Assembly: GCA_002708905.1 (NCBI GenBank)
Contig: PAPM01000035.1
Span: forward strand, 285,348 to 349,347
Length of the DNA stretch: 64,000 nucleotides
Reading direction: 5' to 3'
Source of the DNA: Pseudomonadales bacterium
Lineage (GTDB): Bacteria; Pseudomonadota; Gammaproteobacteria; Pseudomonadales; Ketobacteraceae
Under the pieces are notes generated by a model. The model ran no database searches. It was not told the DNA's origin and worked only from the letters and a program-made list of their open reading frames with translations. Position 1 is the first letter of the stretch. The number at the start of each line of letters is the position of its first letter. The position numbers and the translations under genes are program-made. Of the stretch, positions 17,215 through 26,810 are shown one piece after another.

Positions 17215-18897
17215 ATGAGCAAAACCGAGCCAGTGAAACCTGCCCATTTCATCCGCCAGATCATCTCCAAAGACCTGGAAGCCGGCAAGAACGAGGGCCG
17301 CGTGGCCACCCGTTTCCCTCCGGAGCCAAATGGTTATCTGCATGTGGGGCATGCCAAGTCAATCTGCTTGAACTTTTCCATGGCGGAGGAGTTTGGCGGT
17401 ACCTGCAACCTGCGCTTTGATGACACCAACCCGGAGAAAGAAAGCCAGGAATACATTGAGGCCATCAAGCGCGATGTGACCTGGCTGGGGTTTCAATGGA
17501 ATGGTGAGGTACGCTATGCATCCGGTTATTTCGATCAGCTGTATCAGTTTGCGGTCGAACTGATCAAGCAGGACAAGGCCTATGTGGACGAGTCCACCCC
17601 GGAGCAAATCCGGGCCATGCGCGGCTCCCTCACCGAGGCCGGGCAGAACAGCCCCTATCGTGACCGCAGTGTGGAGGAGAACCTGCAGCAGTTTGAGCGT
17701 ATGCGGGCGGGTGAGTTCGCTGACGGCGCGGCGGTCTTGCGTGTCAAAATCGATATGGCGTCGCCCAATATCAACATGCGGGATCCGGTGATCTACCGTG
17801 TGCGTCGTGCCCATCATCACCAAACCGGTGACAAGTGGTGCATTTATCCCATGTACGATTACACCCATTGTATTTCGGACGCATTGGAAGAAATCACCCA
17901 TTCTCTGTGCACCCTGGAATTCGAAGATCACCGCCCTTTGTACGACTGGGTTTTGGATCAGCTGGATGTACCCTGCCATCCGCAGCAAATCGAGTTTGCC
18001 CGGCTCAACCTGAACTACACAGTGACCAGCAAGCGAAAATTGAAACAGCTGGTGGACGAAGGCCATGTCAGTGGTTGGGATGATCCCCGTATGCCTACGA
18101 TCGCCGGCATGCGTCGTCGTGGTTATACCCCGGCGTCTATTCGCAATTTCTGTGAGATGATTGGCGTCACCAAGAGCGAGGGCGTGGTGGATGTAAGCAT
18201 GCTGGAATTCGCTATTCGCGACGATCTGGATAAGAACGCGCCGCGGGCCATGTGTGTTATGGACCCCATCAAAGTGGTGATTGAAAACTGGAACCAGAGC
18301 GAAGAGCAGGCACTGAGCATAGCAGCACACCCCAAAGATGAATCACTGGGTGTACGCGAGATCTTCTTTGGCAAGGAGCTGTACATCGATCGCAGTGATT
18401 TCGAAGAAGAGCCCCCCAAGGGCTTCAAGCGTTTGATTCCCGGTGGGGAAGTGCGTCTGCGGGGCGCTTATGTGATCCGTTGTGATGAGGTGATTAAAAA
18501 CGAGCAGGGCGACCTGATTGAGCTGCGCTGCAGTTACGATGACCAGACCCTGGGCAAGAATCCGGAAGGCCGCAAGGTAAAAGGCGTCATCCATTGGGTG
18601 TCCGCGGCCAAGGCGCTCCCGGTGGAAGTGCGGCTTTATGATCGCCTGTTCAATCATGAAAGCCCGGATGCCACCAAGGATGGCTCCAGCTTCCTGGACC
18701 ATATCAATCCAGATTCGTTAACTGTAAAGAGCCAGGCCTATGCGGAGCCGTCATTGGCCAATGCGTCAGCCGATTTGCCCTACCAGTTCGAACGTGAAGG
18801 TTATTTTGTGCTGGATGCGGTGGACAGTAGTGCCGACAAATTGGTGTTTAACCGTACCGTCACGTTGCGGGATACCTGGGCCAAAGTAAATAAGTAA
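17215..18897 (+). CDS. glnS: Glutaminyl-tRNA synthetase
   Basis: A 560-aa class I synthetase charging tRNA-Gln with glutamine. The HIGH-type signature is [18 protein letters not shown] and the KMSKS-type loop is [12 protein letters not shown]. The GlnRS-specific [21 protein letters not shown] and the two C-terminal beta-barrel domains (about 345-555) are present, and the length matches the E. coli enzyme. It has its own promoter (TTGGGT/TATACT) and a strong terminator with a TTCG loop, so it is a single-gene unit. Confidence 0.98.
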   Translation: MSKTEPVKPAHFIRQIISKDLEAGKNEGRVATRFPPEPNGYLHVGHAKSICLNFSMAEEFGGTCNLRFDDTNPEKESQEYIEAIKRDVTWLGFQWNGEVRYASGYFDQLYQFAVELIKQDKAYVDESTPEQIRAMRGSLTEAGQNSPYRDRSVEENLQQFERMRAGEFADGAAVLRVKIDMASPNINMRDPVIYRVRRAHHHQTGDKWCIYPMYDYTHCISDALEEITHSLCTLEFEDHRPLYDWVLDQLDVPCHPQQIEFARLNLNYTVTSKRKLKQLVDEGHVSGWDDPRMPTIAGMRRRGYTPASIRNFCEMIGVTKSEGVVDVSMLEFAIRDDLDKNAPRAMCVMDPIKVVIENWNQSEEQALSIAAHPKDESLGVREIFFGKELYIDRSDFEEEPPKGFKRLIPGGEVRLRGAYVIRCDEVIKNEQGDLIELRCSYDDQTLGKNPEGRKVKGVIHWVSAAKALPVEVRLYDRLFNHESPDATKDGSSFLDHINPDSLTVKSQAYAEPSLANASADLPYQFEREGYFVLDAVDSSADKLVFNRTVTLRDTWAKVNK

Positions 18898-18923
18898 ACT
18901 CCGGCCTGAGATGGCCCAACGAT

Positions 18924-18955
18924 AGCCGCTGTTCTTCGGAATGGCGGCTTTTTTG
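18924..18955 (+). terminator. Rho-independent terminator of glnS
   Basis: An 11-bp stem (18924-18934 with 18939-18949; two G-T pairs) capped by a TTCG tetraloop and followed by TTTTTTG. Confidence 0.93.
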
Positions 18956-19080
18956 TGGCGGCTCCAAATTGGTCGTGACCGGATTACACAATCCAACGGC
19001 GGCGAAATTGCGTATAAACGGACTTGATGCAGAAGAGCCTATAACAAGAAATCAATCAGCGTCTTCAAAGGAGAACAGGG

Positions 19081-20943
19081 ATGAATCCTGCCAAATACTG
19101 GGTCCTAACCACCTTTTGCTGTCTCAGTTTACTGCTGCCCGGATGTTACAGTCCGGACGGACCGATACCGGAAGCCAAGCAAGAAAAAGTACAGCCCTTA
19201 TGGAGTGACGAGCAGGTGGAAGCCCTGGTATCCGTTACCTACGAGTCGGTGCCCGCCATTCACCAGATCGACGACCCCCTGATGCCGGAGCAGTGCAGGG
19301 ATGTTAACTTCCTCCGCTTCAAAACCCGGGAGAGTGAGATTCCCTCGGAAGCCGATGCCGCGATTCTTTTGGTGCCCGGTATACTAGAAGGCGCCAATGG
19401 CTTTGAGTACATCGGCCGGCAACTGGTGTATATGGCCAAAACCTTGCGCGACCAGACCATCGAGGTCTGGGCAATGGATCGTCGCGCCAACTGCCTGGAA
19501 GACCTGACCGGCATGCAGGCGGCTGAGCAGGCCGGCACGGCCCAGCAAGCAGAAGACCTGATCCTGGGCTACTACTATTTCGATCAGCCTGTTGATGGCA
19601 AGACGTTCCAGGGGTTCTTGAAAAGCAAGGATATGCCTTTCATGCTGAACTTCGGCATGGAGCAGGCGACCCAGGATATGTACGCCATCATCCAATCCAT
19701 GATTCCCGACCCGGCCGTTAGTCGCAGGAAGGTCTTCGTGGGCGGGCATTCCCTTGGCGGGGCGCATACCTCCCTGTTCCTGGCCTGGGACCTGGATGGT
19801 GATCCGGGAACCACGGACGATCAGGGCGCCAATCTGGTGGCCGGAGCCATTGGTTTTGATACCAGTATTGGATCAGTGTCCGACGCAGTGGGGGCCTCCT
19901 CTTCCAGTGTGCCGATGATGGATGTCCAGGGTTCTTTGGATAAGGCCACGGCTGAGGCTAACGCCGATGGGGATACGGATGAGGATGCGGGGTATCGCCG
20001 CCAGTTACGTTGGATTGAAACCGGGGTGTTGCCAAAAAACATCAATATCCCGCTGGTGTTTAGTGCTGAAGCCATTGCGTTGCCCGAAGCCGTGGGCATT
20101 CTGGCGGCGAAAGGGCCGGATGAGGAAAGCTTCGTACTGGATCGTTTGCCCATGTCGCCGGTGCTGAAAAACCTGTTTCGATTCTTCCACACCCGTGATG
20201 CCAATAATTACGCCTGGGGCCCGTTCATCAAAGACTTTCGCTATACCAATGAAGCTCAGGTGGGCCTGATGTTCGACGATCACTTTTCCATTCTGAGTTT
20301 CCTGCAGACCAGTCTGGGCCACCTTCATGGTGGCGCGGTTGTACCCAAGTCTCCGTTTTTCAACCTGATGCGAAGTATTCCGGTGGTGGGGGATCTGGTG
20401 AATGCCGTGTCTGGTCCCAAGCTGCAACATATCGCGGCGGACGCCGGGCCGGATAGAGCTCATCTGGGGCAGGGTCCACTCTACAGTTGGGCGGATATGG
20501 ATGAGATCGGCGCAGCAGACGACCCGGTCTACACGAGTGTCGAGGGAGATTATCAATACACCAGCCTGAGCGAGGAAATGGTGCGCATGGAAGACTTCGT
20601 GCGCGCTCTTTATATTGGCGAAACCAATCTGACCGAATGGTATTTCCCCGTGCGTATCGTGGTGGACATTGATGCTGCCAGCAAATCATTCGCGCCACAG
20701 TATGGGCTCAATACCTATTTCAAGGAGGCCTACAAGCAGGTGCCTACCCTCTTGCTGATGGCAAAGGGCGGGGGGCTTTCCTTTCCCATGAAAGACGAGC
20801 CTGACCGGCTGCTGGAGGTGGTGGATCTGGCAGGGCAGTCCCATTTGGATCCGATGTTTGCGACGGTGAATGTACCGAGCTTGCATCAGAATCAGGTGGC
20901 CAATTCAATTTTGGATTTTGTGGAGTCCCATGTGACCGAATAG
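19081..20943 (+). CDS. Alpha/beta-hydrolase fold lipoprotein
   Basis: A 620-aa lipoprotein with signal TTFCCLSLLLPGC and lipobox LPGC. The hydrolase core shows ILLVPGILEGANGFEYIG (oxyanion region), VWAMDRRANCLED, and a nucleophile elbow VFVGGHSLGGAHTS, the usual GXSXG of lipases and esterases. A Ca2+-like Asp-rich stretch DLDGDPGTTDD follows at about 237-247, and another ANADGDTDEDAG at about 294-305; these may bind metal. The C-terminal half is unassigned. AAAGGAG lies upstream of the ATG. Its substrate is unknown; an outer-membrane or surface esterase is plausible. It stands alone between glnS and a convergent gene. Confidence 0.8.
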   Translation: MNPAKYWVLTTFCCLSLLLPGCYSPDGPIPEAKQEKVQPLWSDEQVEALVSVTYESVPAIHQIDDPLMPEQCRDVNFLRFKTRESEIPSEADAAILLVPGILEGANGFEYIGRQLVYMAKTLRDQTIEVWAMDRRANCLEDLTGMQAAEQAGTAQQAEDLILGYYYFDQPVDGKTFQGFLKSKDMPFMLNFGMEQATQDMYAIIQSMIPDPAVSRRKVFVGGHSLGGAHTSLFLAWDLDGDPGTTDDQGANLVAGAIGFDTSIGSVSDAVGASSSSVPMMDVQGSLDKATAEANADGDTDEDAGYRRQLRWIETGVLPKNINIPLVFSAEAIALPEAVGILAAKGPDEESFVLDRLPMSPVLKNLFRFFHTRDANNYAWGPFIKDFRYTNEAQVGLMFDDHFSILSFLQTSLGHLHGGAVVPKSPFFNLMRSIPVVGDLVNAVSGPKLQHIAADAGPDRAHLGQGPLYSWADMDEIGAADDPVYTSVEGDYQYTSLSEEMVRMEDFVRALYIGETNLTEWYFPVRIVVDIDAASKSFAPQYGLNTYFKEAYKQVPTLLLMAKGGGLSFPMKDEPDRLLEVVDLAGQSHLDPMFATVNVPSLHQNQVANSILDFVESHVTE

Positions 20944-20974
20944 GTTCGGTCTCATGCTGGTCGATGCTTGTTGG

Positions 20975-21466
20975 CTAGCGGCGTTCGATGGCGCGTAGCG
21001 CTGCGCCGGAACCTCGCAGGCTTTCCTTCAACTCGGTTCCGTCTGGCAGACGGATGATGAGATGGTTGCCTTTTTTGAGCCCGTCCCAATGGCGTCGATC
21101 GATTTCTACGGACACCAGATTTTGATCGTCGTGGATGTGGCCCTGGGCGGTGCGGTAGTATTTATCCACTTCCACACCTACATCGATGAATGGAAAATTC
21201 GGTGATTTGCGGCGCTTGTGCAGTTCAGGTAGCTGGTCGGCATTAATGGGTACGATAATTTTGCCCCAGACTGATTCGTTGGGGCGGTCAATCTGATAAA
21301 CCTGCAGTTTGAAGTTGGGGGTGACAGCCACCATTTTGCCGTCGATGGTTTGGTTGGTCCAGCTCCCGGAAGCCTGCGCCATTGCGCTGCAAACCAGTAG
21401 TACCACCAGTATTGGAAAGGGGAACAGGATCTGCTGTAGCGGCGCTTTCAAAGGGATGCCCTCCAA
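20975..21466 (-). CDS. Exported protein of unknown function
   Basis: A 163-aa protein with a Sec signal (ILFPFPILVVLLVCSAMAQA-SGSW). The mature part is basic and contains WDGLKKGNHLIIRLPDGTEL. I do not recognise the family. It converges with the hydrolase gene, 31 bp from its stop, and lies divergent from ffs. Confidence 0.6.
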   Translation of the reverse strand: MEGIPLKAPLQQILFPFPILVVLLVCSAMAQASGSWTNQTIDGKMVAVTPNFKLQVYQIDRPNESVWGKIIVPINADQLPELHKRRKSPNFPFIDVGVEVDKYYRTAQGHIHDDQNLVSVEIDRRHWDGLKKGNHLIIRLPDGTELKESLRGSGAALRAIERR

Positions 21467-21526
21467 TTAGGCTTTTTCATATCTTAGCTCATTTTGTACA
21501 AAATACTGTGACTTCAAATGCTTGCC

Positions 21527-21562
21527 TTGAAATGGGTCACGAAATAAGGAATAATCGCCCCC
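21527..21562 (+). promoter_or_regulatory. Promoter of ffs with GC-rich discriminator
   Basis: TTGAAA (21527-21532), 17-bp spacer, AATAAT (21550-21555), then CGCCCCCC. A GC-rich discriminator is common for stable RNA genes under growth-rate control. Confidence 0.6.
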
Positions 21563-21570
21563 CTTGCAAT

Positions 21571-21680
<110 letters not shown>

Positions 21681-21805
21681 TCCAATTTCCAGGCAAAATT
21701 GATAAGCAAATTCATTGGTTTATCAATCTCTTCTCCCGTATTACACTGAGCGTCTTTTATTGGCCGGATTGGCCCCTAATACCGACACAGTAGAATCATA
21801 AGTAC

Positions 21806-23836
21806 ATGAGTTATCAGGTCCTTGCACGTAAGTGGCGCCCCAAGACATTCCGCGAAATGGTGGGGCAGGAACACGTACTGAAAGCCCTAATCAATGCCCT
21901 TGACCATGGTCGCCTGCACCATGCTTACCTGTTCACCGGCACCCGGGGTGTGGGTAAGACCACCATCGCCCGTATTCTGGCGAAATCCCTTAACTGTGAA
22001 ACCGGGATCAGTTCTGAACCCTGTGGCCAGTGCAGTGCCTGTCAGGAAATCAATGAAGGCCGCTTTGTTGATTTGATCGAGGTGGACGCGGCTTCCCGCA
22101 CCAAGGTGGAAGACACCCGAGAGCTACTCGAGAACGTGCAATACGCGCCGACGCGAGGCCGCTACAAGGTGTACCTGATCGATGAGGTGCACATGCTGTC
22201 CGGGCACAGTTTCAATGCCCTGTTGAAAACCCTGGAGGAACCGCCGGAACACGTGAAGTTCCTGTTGGCGACCACGGATCCGCAGAAACTGCCGATCACC
22301 ATACTCTCCCGTTGCCTGCAGTTCAGCCTCAAAGCCATGACGCCTGAGCGTATCGTTGGCCATCTGAAAAAGGTGCTGGAAGCGGAGATGGTGGAGTTTG
22401 AAGAGCCGGCGCTGTGGCAATTGGGGCGGGCGGCGGATGGCAGTATGCGGGATGCCATGAGCCTTACTGACCAGGCCATCGCCTTCGGCAGTGGCAAGGT
22501 CATCGAGTCCGATGTGCGTGCCATGCTGGGCAGCATTGATCGGGAATATGTATTTGGCATTGTCGATGCTCTGGCGCAAAACAGTGCCGAGCTGTTGTTG
22601 CAACGGGTGGCTGAGATGTCTGAACAGAGCCCGGATTATGTGGGTGTGTTGGCCGACCTTATCAGTACGCTGCACCGCATGGCGGTGGCACAGATTGCGC
22701 CCGACGCGGTGGACGACAGCGACGGGGATCGTGCCCGCGTTCTGGACTATGCCGGCCAGTTTGCAGCGGAACAACTACAGCTTTTTTACCAGACGGCTTT
22801 GGTGGGGCGGCGGGATCTTCCCCTGGCACCGGATGCCCGCAGCGGTTTTGAAATGACCCTGTTGCGGCTGCTGTTGTTTAAACCGGTGGGGGCTTTACCC
22901 AGTGGTGTTGGATCAGGGCAGTCCGCTCCAGGAAAGTCCGCTCCAGTGGGTGTAGTGGGAGGGCCACAGCCGGGAAAGCCCTCTAGCCCTGCTGAGGCAG
23001 CAGGGCAACTCTCCAGCACCCCTGCAACCCGGTCGCCCACTGACGAGAATATTCCCGCCCGCGCGCTGGGCAGTGCCAATGATCATCTGTCCAAGATGAA
23101 AGCGACTCTGGGCGTGAATTCCCCGGCGGGAAGTGCTCCGGGGCAGCCCGCTGTAGCAAACAGCTCTGCGAGTACAGCTCAGAATGAAACTCAGAATAAA
23201 ACCCAGGGTAAAACCCCGCAAATAGCCAAACCCGCACCTCAAAACCAGCAGTCCGCAACCAGACCGGAGGCTTCCATCCGGGGCGGTTCAGCCCCGCACC
23301 CAAACTCCTCCGGGAATGGGGCAGAGCCAACTGCACAGCCCGCTGAGCCCCAGTCCACAGAACCTCACTCTGCTGAACCTCAGGCCGCAGAGGGCCGGCC
23401 GGCGCAGAATGCGGACTCCAAGCCAAAGGTCAAAACCAACGTTATCAGACTGGGCGATGAGTGGGCCGATTTGGTCGGTGTGTTGGAACTTGACGGCCCG
23501 GTGCGGAATTTTGCCCGCAATTGTTCCCTTGAAGTCAAAGATGGCGAACGCTGGGTTCTGGCGATCAGCCCTCGCTTTGAAGCCCTGTACAAGGAAGAGA
23601 ACCGTGATCTGTTGGCCAAGGCGTTGTCGGAAAATGCCGGCCAATCCATTACACTCAGGGTGGATGTGACGGAACCGGGTAAGCCCACGCCCGACCAGTT
23701 GCTGGCCCAGTACAAACTTAAGCGTAAAGAGGAGGCTATCGCCCTGATGCAGGGGGATGCTTTTGTCCAGGATCTACAGAAGCTGTTCGGCGCGACGCTG
23801 GATCTGAATTCGGTCACGCCGGTGGATGATGATTAA
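21806..23836 (+). CDS. dnaX: DNA polymerase III subunits tau (and possibly gamma)
   Basis: A 676-aa clamp-loader ATPase. Walker A is GTRGVGKTTI, followed by the zinc-binding cysteines (CETG...EPCGQCSACQEI) and Walker B VYLIDEVHMLS; sensor motifs lie in LATTDPQKLPITILSRCLQF. Residues about 370-540 are a Pro/Ala/Gln-rich linker unlike the rest in composition. The C-terminal domain (about 545-670) binds the polymerase alpha subunit. I could not see the A AAA AAG slippery heptamer that makes gamma in E. coli, so gamma production is doubtful. The ATG is preceded by TAGAATCAT but no strong Shine-Dalgarno. First of the operon dnaX-ybaB-recR. Confidence 0.97.
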   Translation: MSYQVLARKWRPKTFREMVGQEHVLKALINALDHGRLHHAYLFTGTRGVGKTTIARILAKSLNCETGISSEPCGQCSACQEINEGRFVDLIEVDAASRTKVEDTRELLENVQYAPTRGRYKVYLIDEVHMLSGHSFNALLKTLEEPPEHVKFLLATTDPQKLPITILSRCLQFSLKAMTPERIVGHLKKVLEAEMVEFEEPALWQLGRAADGSMRDAMSLTDQAIAFGSGKVIESDVRAMLGSIDREYVFGIVDALAQNSAELLLQRVAEMSEQSPDYVGVLADLISTLHRMAVAQIAPDAVDDSDGDRARVLDYAGQFAAEQLQLFYQTALVGRRDLPLAPDARSGFEMTLLRLLLFKPVGALPSGVGSGQSAPGKSAPVGVVGGPQPGKPSSPAEAAGQLSSTPATRSPTDENIPARALGSANDHLSKMKATLGVNSPAGSAPGQPAVANSSASTAQNETQNKTQGKTPQIAKPAPQNQQSATRPEASIRGGSAPHPNSSGNGAEPTAQPAEPQSTEPHSAEPQAAEGRPAQNADSKPKVKTNVIRLGDEWADLVGVLELDGPVRNFARNCSLEVKDGERWVLAISPRFEALYKEENRDLLAKALSENAGQSITLRVDVTEPGKPTPDQLLAQYKLKRKEEAIALMQGDAFVQDLQKLFGATLDLNSVTPVDDD

Positions 23837-23858
23837 CTGTTAACGAGTAGGTGAAACC

Positions 23859-24182
23859 ATGTCAGGTCCATTTGGAGATTTGATGAAGCAGGCGCAGGAA
23901 ATGCAGGAGCGCATGCAGAAAATGCAGGAAGAAATTGCCAATGCCGAGGTGACCGGTGAATCCGGTGCTGGCTTGGTCAAGGTGGTGATGACGGGGCGGC
24001 ACGATGTGAAACGCGTAACCATCGACGACAGCCTGCTTAGCGAAGAGAAAGAGATTCTGGAAGACCTGCTGGCGGCCGCCGTGAACGATGCCGTGCGTCG
24101 GGTAGAGCAAGCCAACAAGGATAAGTTGGGTGGTCTGGCGGCCGGCATTGACTTGCCACCTGGCTTTAAGTTTCCTTTCTAA
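23859..24182 (+). CDS. ybaB: YbaB/EbfC nucleoid-associated protein
   Basis: A 107-aa DNA-binding protein, 22 bp after dnaX. The N-terminal MQ-rich helix ([20 protein letters not shown]) and the central [16 protein letters not shown] are the family signature; the C-terminus ends [12 protein letters not shown]. Binds DNA as a dimer with a tweezer shape and is nearly always found between dnaX and recR, as here. Confidence 0.97.
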   Translation: MSGPFGDLMKQAQEMQERMQKMQEEIANAEVTGESGAGLVKVVMTGRHDVKRVTIDDSLLSEEKEILEDLLAAAVNDAVRRVEQANKDKLGGLAAGIDLPPGFKFPF

Positions 24183-24203
24183 CCTTCTGATAATTGGTGG
24201 TTA

Positions 24204-24806
24204 ATGAGCTTCAGCCCTCTTACCCAGCGGTTGATTGAGTCCCTTACCTGTTTACCGGGAGTTGGGCCAAAATCCGCGCAACGTATGGCCCTCTACCTGT
24301 TGGACCGGGACCGGGAAGGCGCCCAGCAGTTAGCGGATACCTTGCAGCTGGCCATCGACAAAATCGGCCGCTGCCAGCGCTGCCGCAACTTTTCCGAAGA
24401 ACCCGTTTGCCATACCTGTTGCCAAACTTCCCGCGATCCCGCTTTGCTCTGCGTGGTGGAAACCCCAGCAGACGTTATAGCTATCGACCAGTCGGGCAGC
24501 TTTCGTGGCTATTACTTCCTCCTGTTGGGGCATCTGTCGCCAATCGATGGGATTGGCCCTGAAGACATTGGGGCGGATGTGCTGGATCGGCGTTTGGCCG
24601 AAGGGGAGGTGAAAGAGCTGGTGATTGCCACCGGTACCACGGTGGAAGGCGAAGCCACGGCCCATTACCTGTCGGAGATGGCCAAGCGTCACGGCGTGAC
24701 GGCATCCCGGATCGCTCATGGCGTGCCTATGGGGGGCGATTTGGAGTATGTGGACAGTAATACCCTCAGTCTGGCCTTGCAGGGACGCAAGGTGATTGAG
24801 TCCTGA
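24204..24806 (+). CDS. recR: Recombination mediator protein RecR
   Basis: A 200-aa protein of the RecFOR gap-repair pathway. A helix-hairpin-helix near the N-terminus ([20 protein letters not shown]) is followed by the four-Cys zinc motif (CQRC, CHTC) and the TOPRIM domain ([19 protein letters not shown]). The ending [12 protein letters not shown] is typical. It follows ybaB by 21 bp and overlaps nothing; the stop is one base before the ATG of the ZIP-like gene. Confidence 0.97.
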   Translation: MSFSPLTQRLIESLTCLPGVGPKSAQRMALYLLDRDREGAQQLADTLQLAIDKIGRCQRCRNFSEEPVCHTCCQTSRDPALLCVVETPADVIAIDQSGSFRGYYFLLLGHLSPIDGIGPEDIGADVLDRRLAEGEVKELVIATGTTVEGEATAHYLSEMAKRHGVTASRIAHGVPMGGDLEYVDSNTLSLALQGRKVIES

Positions 24807-24807
24807 C

Positions 24808-25521
24808 ATGAATGAACTGACGGTGATTATGCTGCTGGCCTGGGCTTCCGGGTCAATGGCGTTCATCGGCGGATTAATTGCCTGGCTGCTTCCGCTTGGG
24901 AACAGTACTCCTGTCAAAGGTTTTTTGCACGGTTTGATCGGTTTTGGCGGCGGTATTCTGCTGGCGGCGGTGGTATTTGCATTGCTGCCGGAAGGGATGA
25001 AGCGCCTTGACCCCATCCTGTTGGGACTGGTGTTTACCAGTGGTGGCGCCGTATTTTGCGGGCTGGACGCCTACCTCAGTCGCCGGGGCGGCTCCATGGC
25101 CCAGTTTCTGGCAATGTTGATGGATTTCGTGCCCGAAGCATTATCGCTGGGGGCAGTATTTTCCGAGAATCGCAAACTGGGGCTCTTGTTGGCTGGCTTT
25201 ATCGGAATACAGAATCTGCCGGAGGGCTTCAATGCCTATCGTGAATTGCGGGCCACCTCAAATCGTCCCGCAACAATCTTACTGACCCTGTTTCTCGTTG
25301 CTTTTCTTGGTCCGCTGGCGGCAGCCGGGGGCTATTTCCTGTTGCAGGATCATCCCCAGGTGACGGCTTCTCTGATGGCATTTGCCGGTGGTGGAATTCT
25401 CTATCTGCTGTTTGAGGACATTGCCCCTCAGTCCACCATGCGTAATTTCTGGTTACCCCCGATGGGGGCGGTGTTCGGATTTTTGCTGGGAATGATAGGC
25501 AGTATTTTAATCGGGCACTAG
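24808..25521 (+). CDS. ZIP-family metal transporter
   Basis: A 237-aa polytopic membrane protein with about eight hydrophobic segments. Metal-site motifs of the ZIP family are recognisable as LMDFVPEALSLGA and GIQNLPEGFNAY; the usual His at the first position is replaced (Asp and Gln), so ion preference is unsure. The ATG at 24808 begins one base after the recR stop, implying translational coupling to dnaX-ybaB-recR. Confidence 0.75.
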   Translation: MNELTVIMLLAWASGSMAFIGGLIAWLLPLGNSTPVKGFLHGLIGFGGGILLAAVVFALLPEGMKRLDPILLGLVFTSGGAVFCGLDAYLSRRGGSMAQFLAMLMDFVPEALSLGAVFSENRKLGLLLAGFIGIQNLPEGFNAYRELRATSNRPATILLTLFLVAFLGPLAAAGGYFLLQDHPQVTASLMAFAGGGILYLLFEDIAPQSTMRNFWLPPMGAVFGFLLGMIGSILIGH

Positions 25522-25535
25522 ACCTTGCGACAGAA

Positions 25536-25575
25536 AACCAAGCGCTTGCTTGGTTGGCCTTCCCTCATATATAGT
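25536..25575 (+). promoter_or_regulatory. Promoter with overlapping palindromic operator for the acyl-CoA dehydrogenase gene
   Basis: AACCAAGC (25536-25543), GCTT, GCTTGGTT (25548-25555) is a perfect 8-bp inverted repeat. It overlaps a possible -35 (TTGCTT, 25546-25551) with TATAGT at 25570-25575 as -10 (18-bp spacer). A dimeric repressor bound here would block RNA polymerase; TetR-type fatty-acid regulators use sites of this type. Confidence 0.5.
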
Positions 25576-25610
25576 CCATGCATATTCCAGTAAATCGACA
25601 GAGGGAACCC

Positions 25611-26756
25611 ATGACAGACTGCCAGCGCTATTTCGGCGAAACCCAAAACATCGTGCGGGAAACGGTACGTAAATTCGTTGCTCAGGAGATTGCCCCGAAC
25701 GTGAATGCATGGGAGGAGGCGGGTGAGTTGCCACGATCTTTGTACGAGAAAGCCGGGGCTGCGGGTATTCTGGGAATTGGGTATCCGGAGCAACTCGGTG
25801 GTTCAGGGTTTGATATGTTCACCAAAATCGCCGCCAGTGAAGAAATCATGGCGGCAGGCTCCGGTGGCGTCGCAGCCAGTTTGGGCTCCATTGATATCGG
25901 TCTGCCTCCTGTGGTGAATTGGGGCAGTGAAGAGCTGAAACAGCGTATATGTCCAGAGGTCATTGCCGGCAGGAAGATTCAGTGTCTGGCTATTACCGAG
26001 CCGGGGGGTGGTTCTGACGTCGCGAACCTGCGTACCCGCGCGGTCAGGGAGGGGGATCATTACGTCGTAAATGGCGCCAAAACCTTCATTACCAGTGGTG
26101 TGAACGCAGATTATTACACTGTGGCGGTCCGCACCGGAGCGGCAGGCTATGGTGGGATCAGTCTGTTGCTGGTGGAAAAGGGTATGCCTGGCTTCGGTGT
26201 GGGTAAGAAACTGAAGAAAATGGGGTGGTGGGCCAGCGACACTGCCGAACTGTTTTTCGAGGATTGTCGGGTGCCGGTCGCTAATCTGATCGGCCAGGAA
26301 AACGCCGGCTTCTACGCCATTATGACCAACTTCCAGATGGAGCGTCTGAATCTGGCGGTAATGGCAAACTGTACTTCCCGCATGGCCCTTGATGCCTGTC
26401 TGCAATACGTCAAAGAGCGGGAAGCCTTCGGCAAAACCTTATCCAAATTCCAGACCCTGCGTCACAAGCTGGCGGATATGGCGACTCAAACCGAGGCGTC
26501 TACTGAATTTACCTATCGTATCGCCGCCCGCATCGCGGCGGGTGAAGAGGTGGTGAAAGAAGTTTCCATGGCCAAGAATTTTGCCACCAGTGTCAGTGAC
26601 AAGGTGACCTACGATGCAGTGCAGATTTTCGGAGGTATGGGCTATATGCAGGAAACCCTGGTGGAGCGCCTGTATCGGGACAACCGCATTCTGGCCATTG
26701 GTGGAGGTACCTACGAGATCATGAACGAGGTTATTGCCAAACAGCTGGGTTTATAG
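25611..26756 (+). CDS. Acyl-CoA dehydrogenase
   Basis: A 381-aa FAD enzyme that makes the first double bond in acyl-CoA oxidation and passes electrons to ETF. Signatures: CLAITEPGGGSDVANLRTRA (first ACAD motif), a GAKTFITSG segment, and QIFGGMGYMQETLVERLYRD with the catalytic-region IGGGTYEIM near the C-terminus. A GAGGGA Shine-Dalgarno (25600-25605) favours the ATG at 25611 over an earlier one. Chain-length or branched substrate cannot be told. The upstream palindrome points to repression by a TetR-type regulator; electrons should go through the ETF-QO at 7258. Confidence 0.93.
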   Translation: MTDCQRYFGETQNIVRETVRKFVAQEIAPNVNAWEEAGELPRSLYEKAGAAGILGIGYPEQLGGSGFDMFTKIAASEEIMAAGSGGVAASLGSIDIGLPPVVNWGSEELKQRICPEVIAGRKIQCLAITEPGGGSDVANLRTRAVREGDHYVVNGAKTFITSGVNADYYTVAVRTGAAGYGGISLLLVEKGMPGFGVGKKLKKMGWWASDTAELFFEDCRVPVANLIGQENAGFYAIMTNFQMERLNLAVMANCTSRMALDACLQYVKEREAFGKTLSKFQTLRHKLADMATQTEASTEFTYRIAARIAAGEEVVKEVSMAKNFATSVSDKVTYDAVQIFGGMGYMQETLVERLYRDNRILAIGGGTYEIMNEVIAKQLGL

Positions 26757-26810
26757 TTATTTCTGGCCATCCTCTTTATAATGCCCGGCTTTACCTGCAG
26801 AGTATGTCCA

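Noticed and set aside
21698..21727. ATTGATAA/TTATCAAT hairpin after ffs as a terminator
   Set aside because: AT-only stem with a 14-base loop and no T tract of useful length.
22124..22774. A 216-codon open frame on the minus strand opposite dnaX
   Set aside because: Shadow of dnaX, which has all family motifs in its own frame.
23150..23260. Possible programmed frameshift site for DnaX gamma
   Set aside because: Only short A runs (AAAACC, AAACC) occur in the linker; no A AAA AAG heptamer with a following hairpin was seen.
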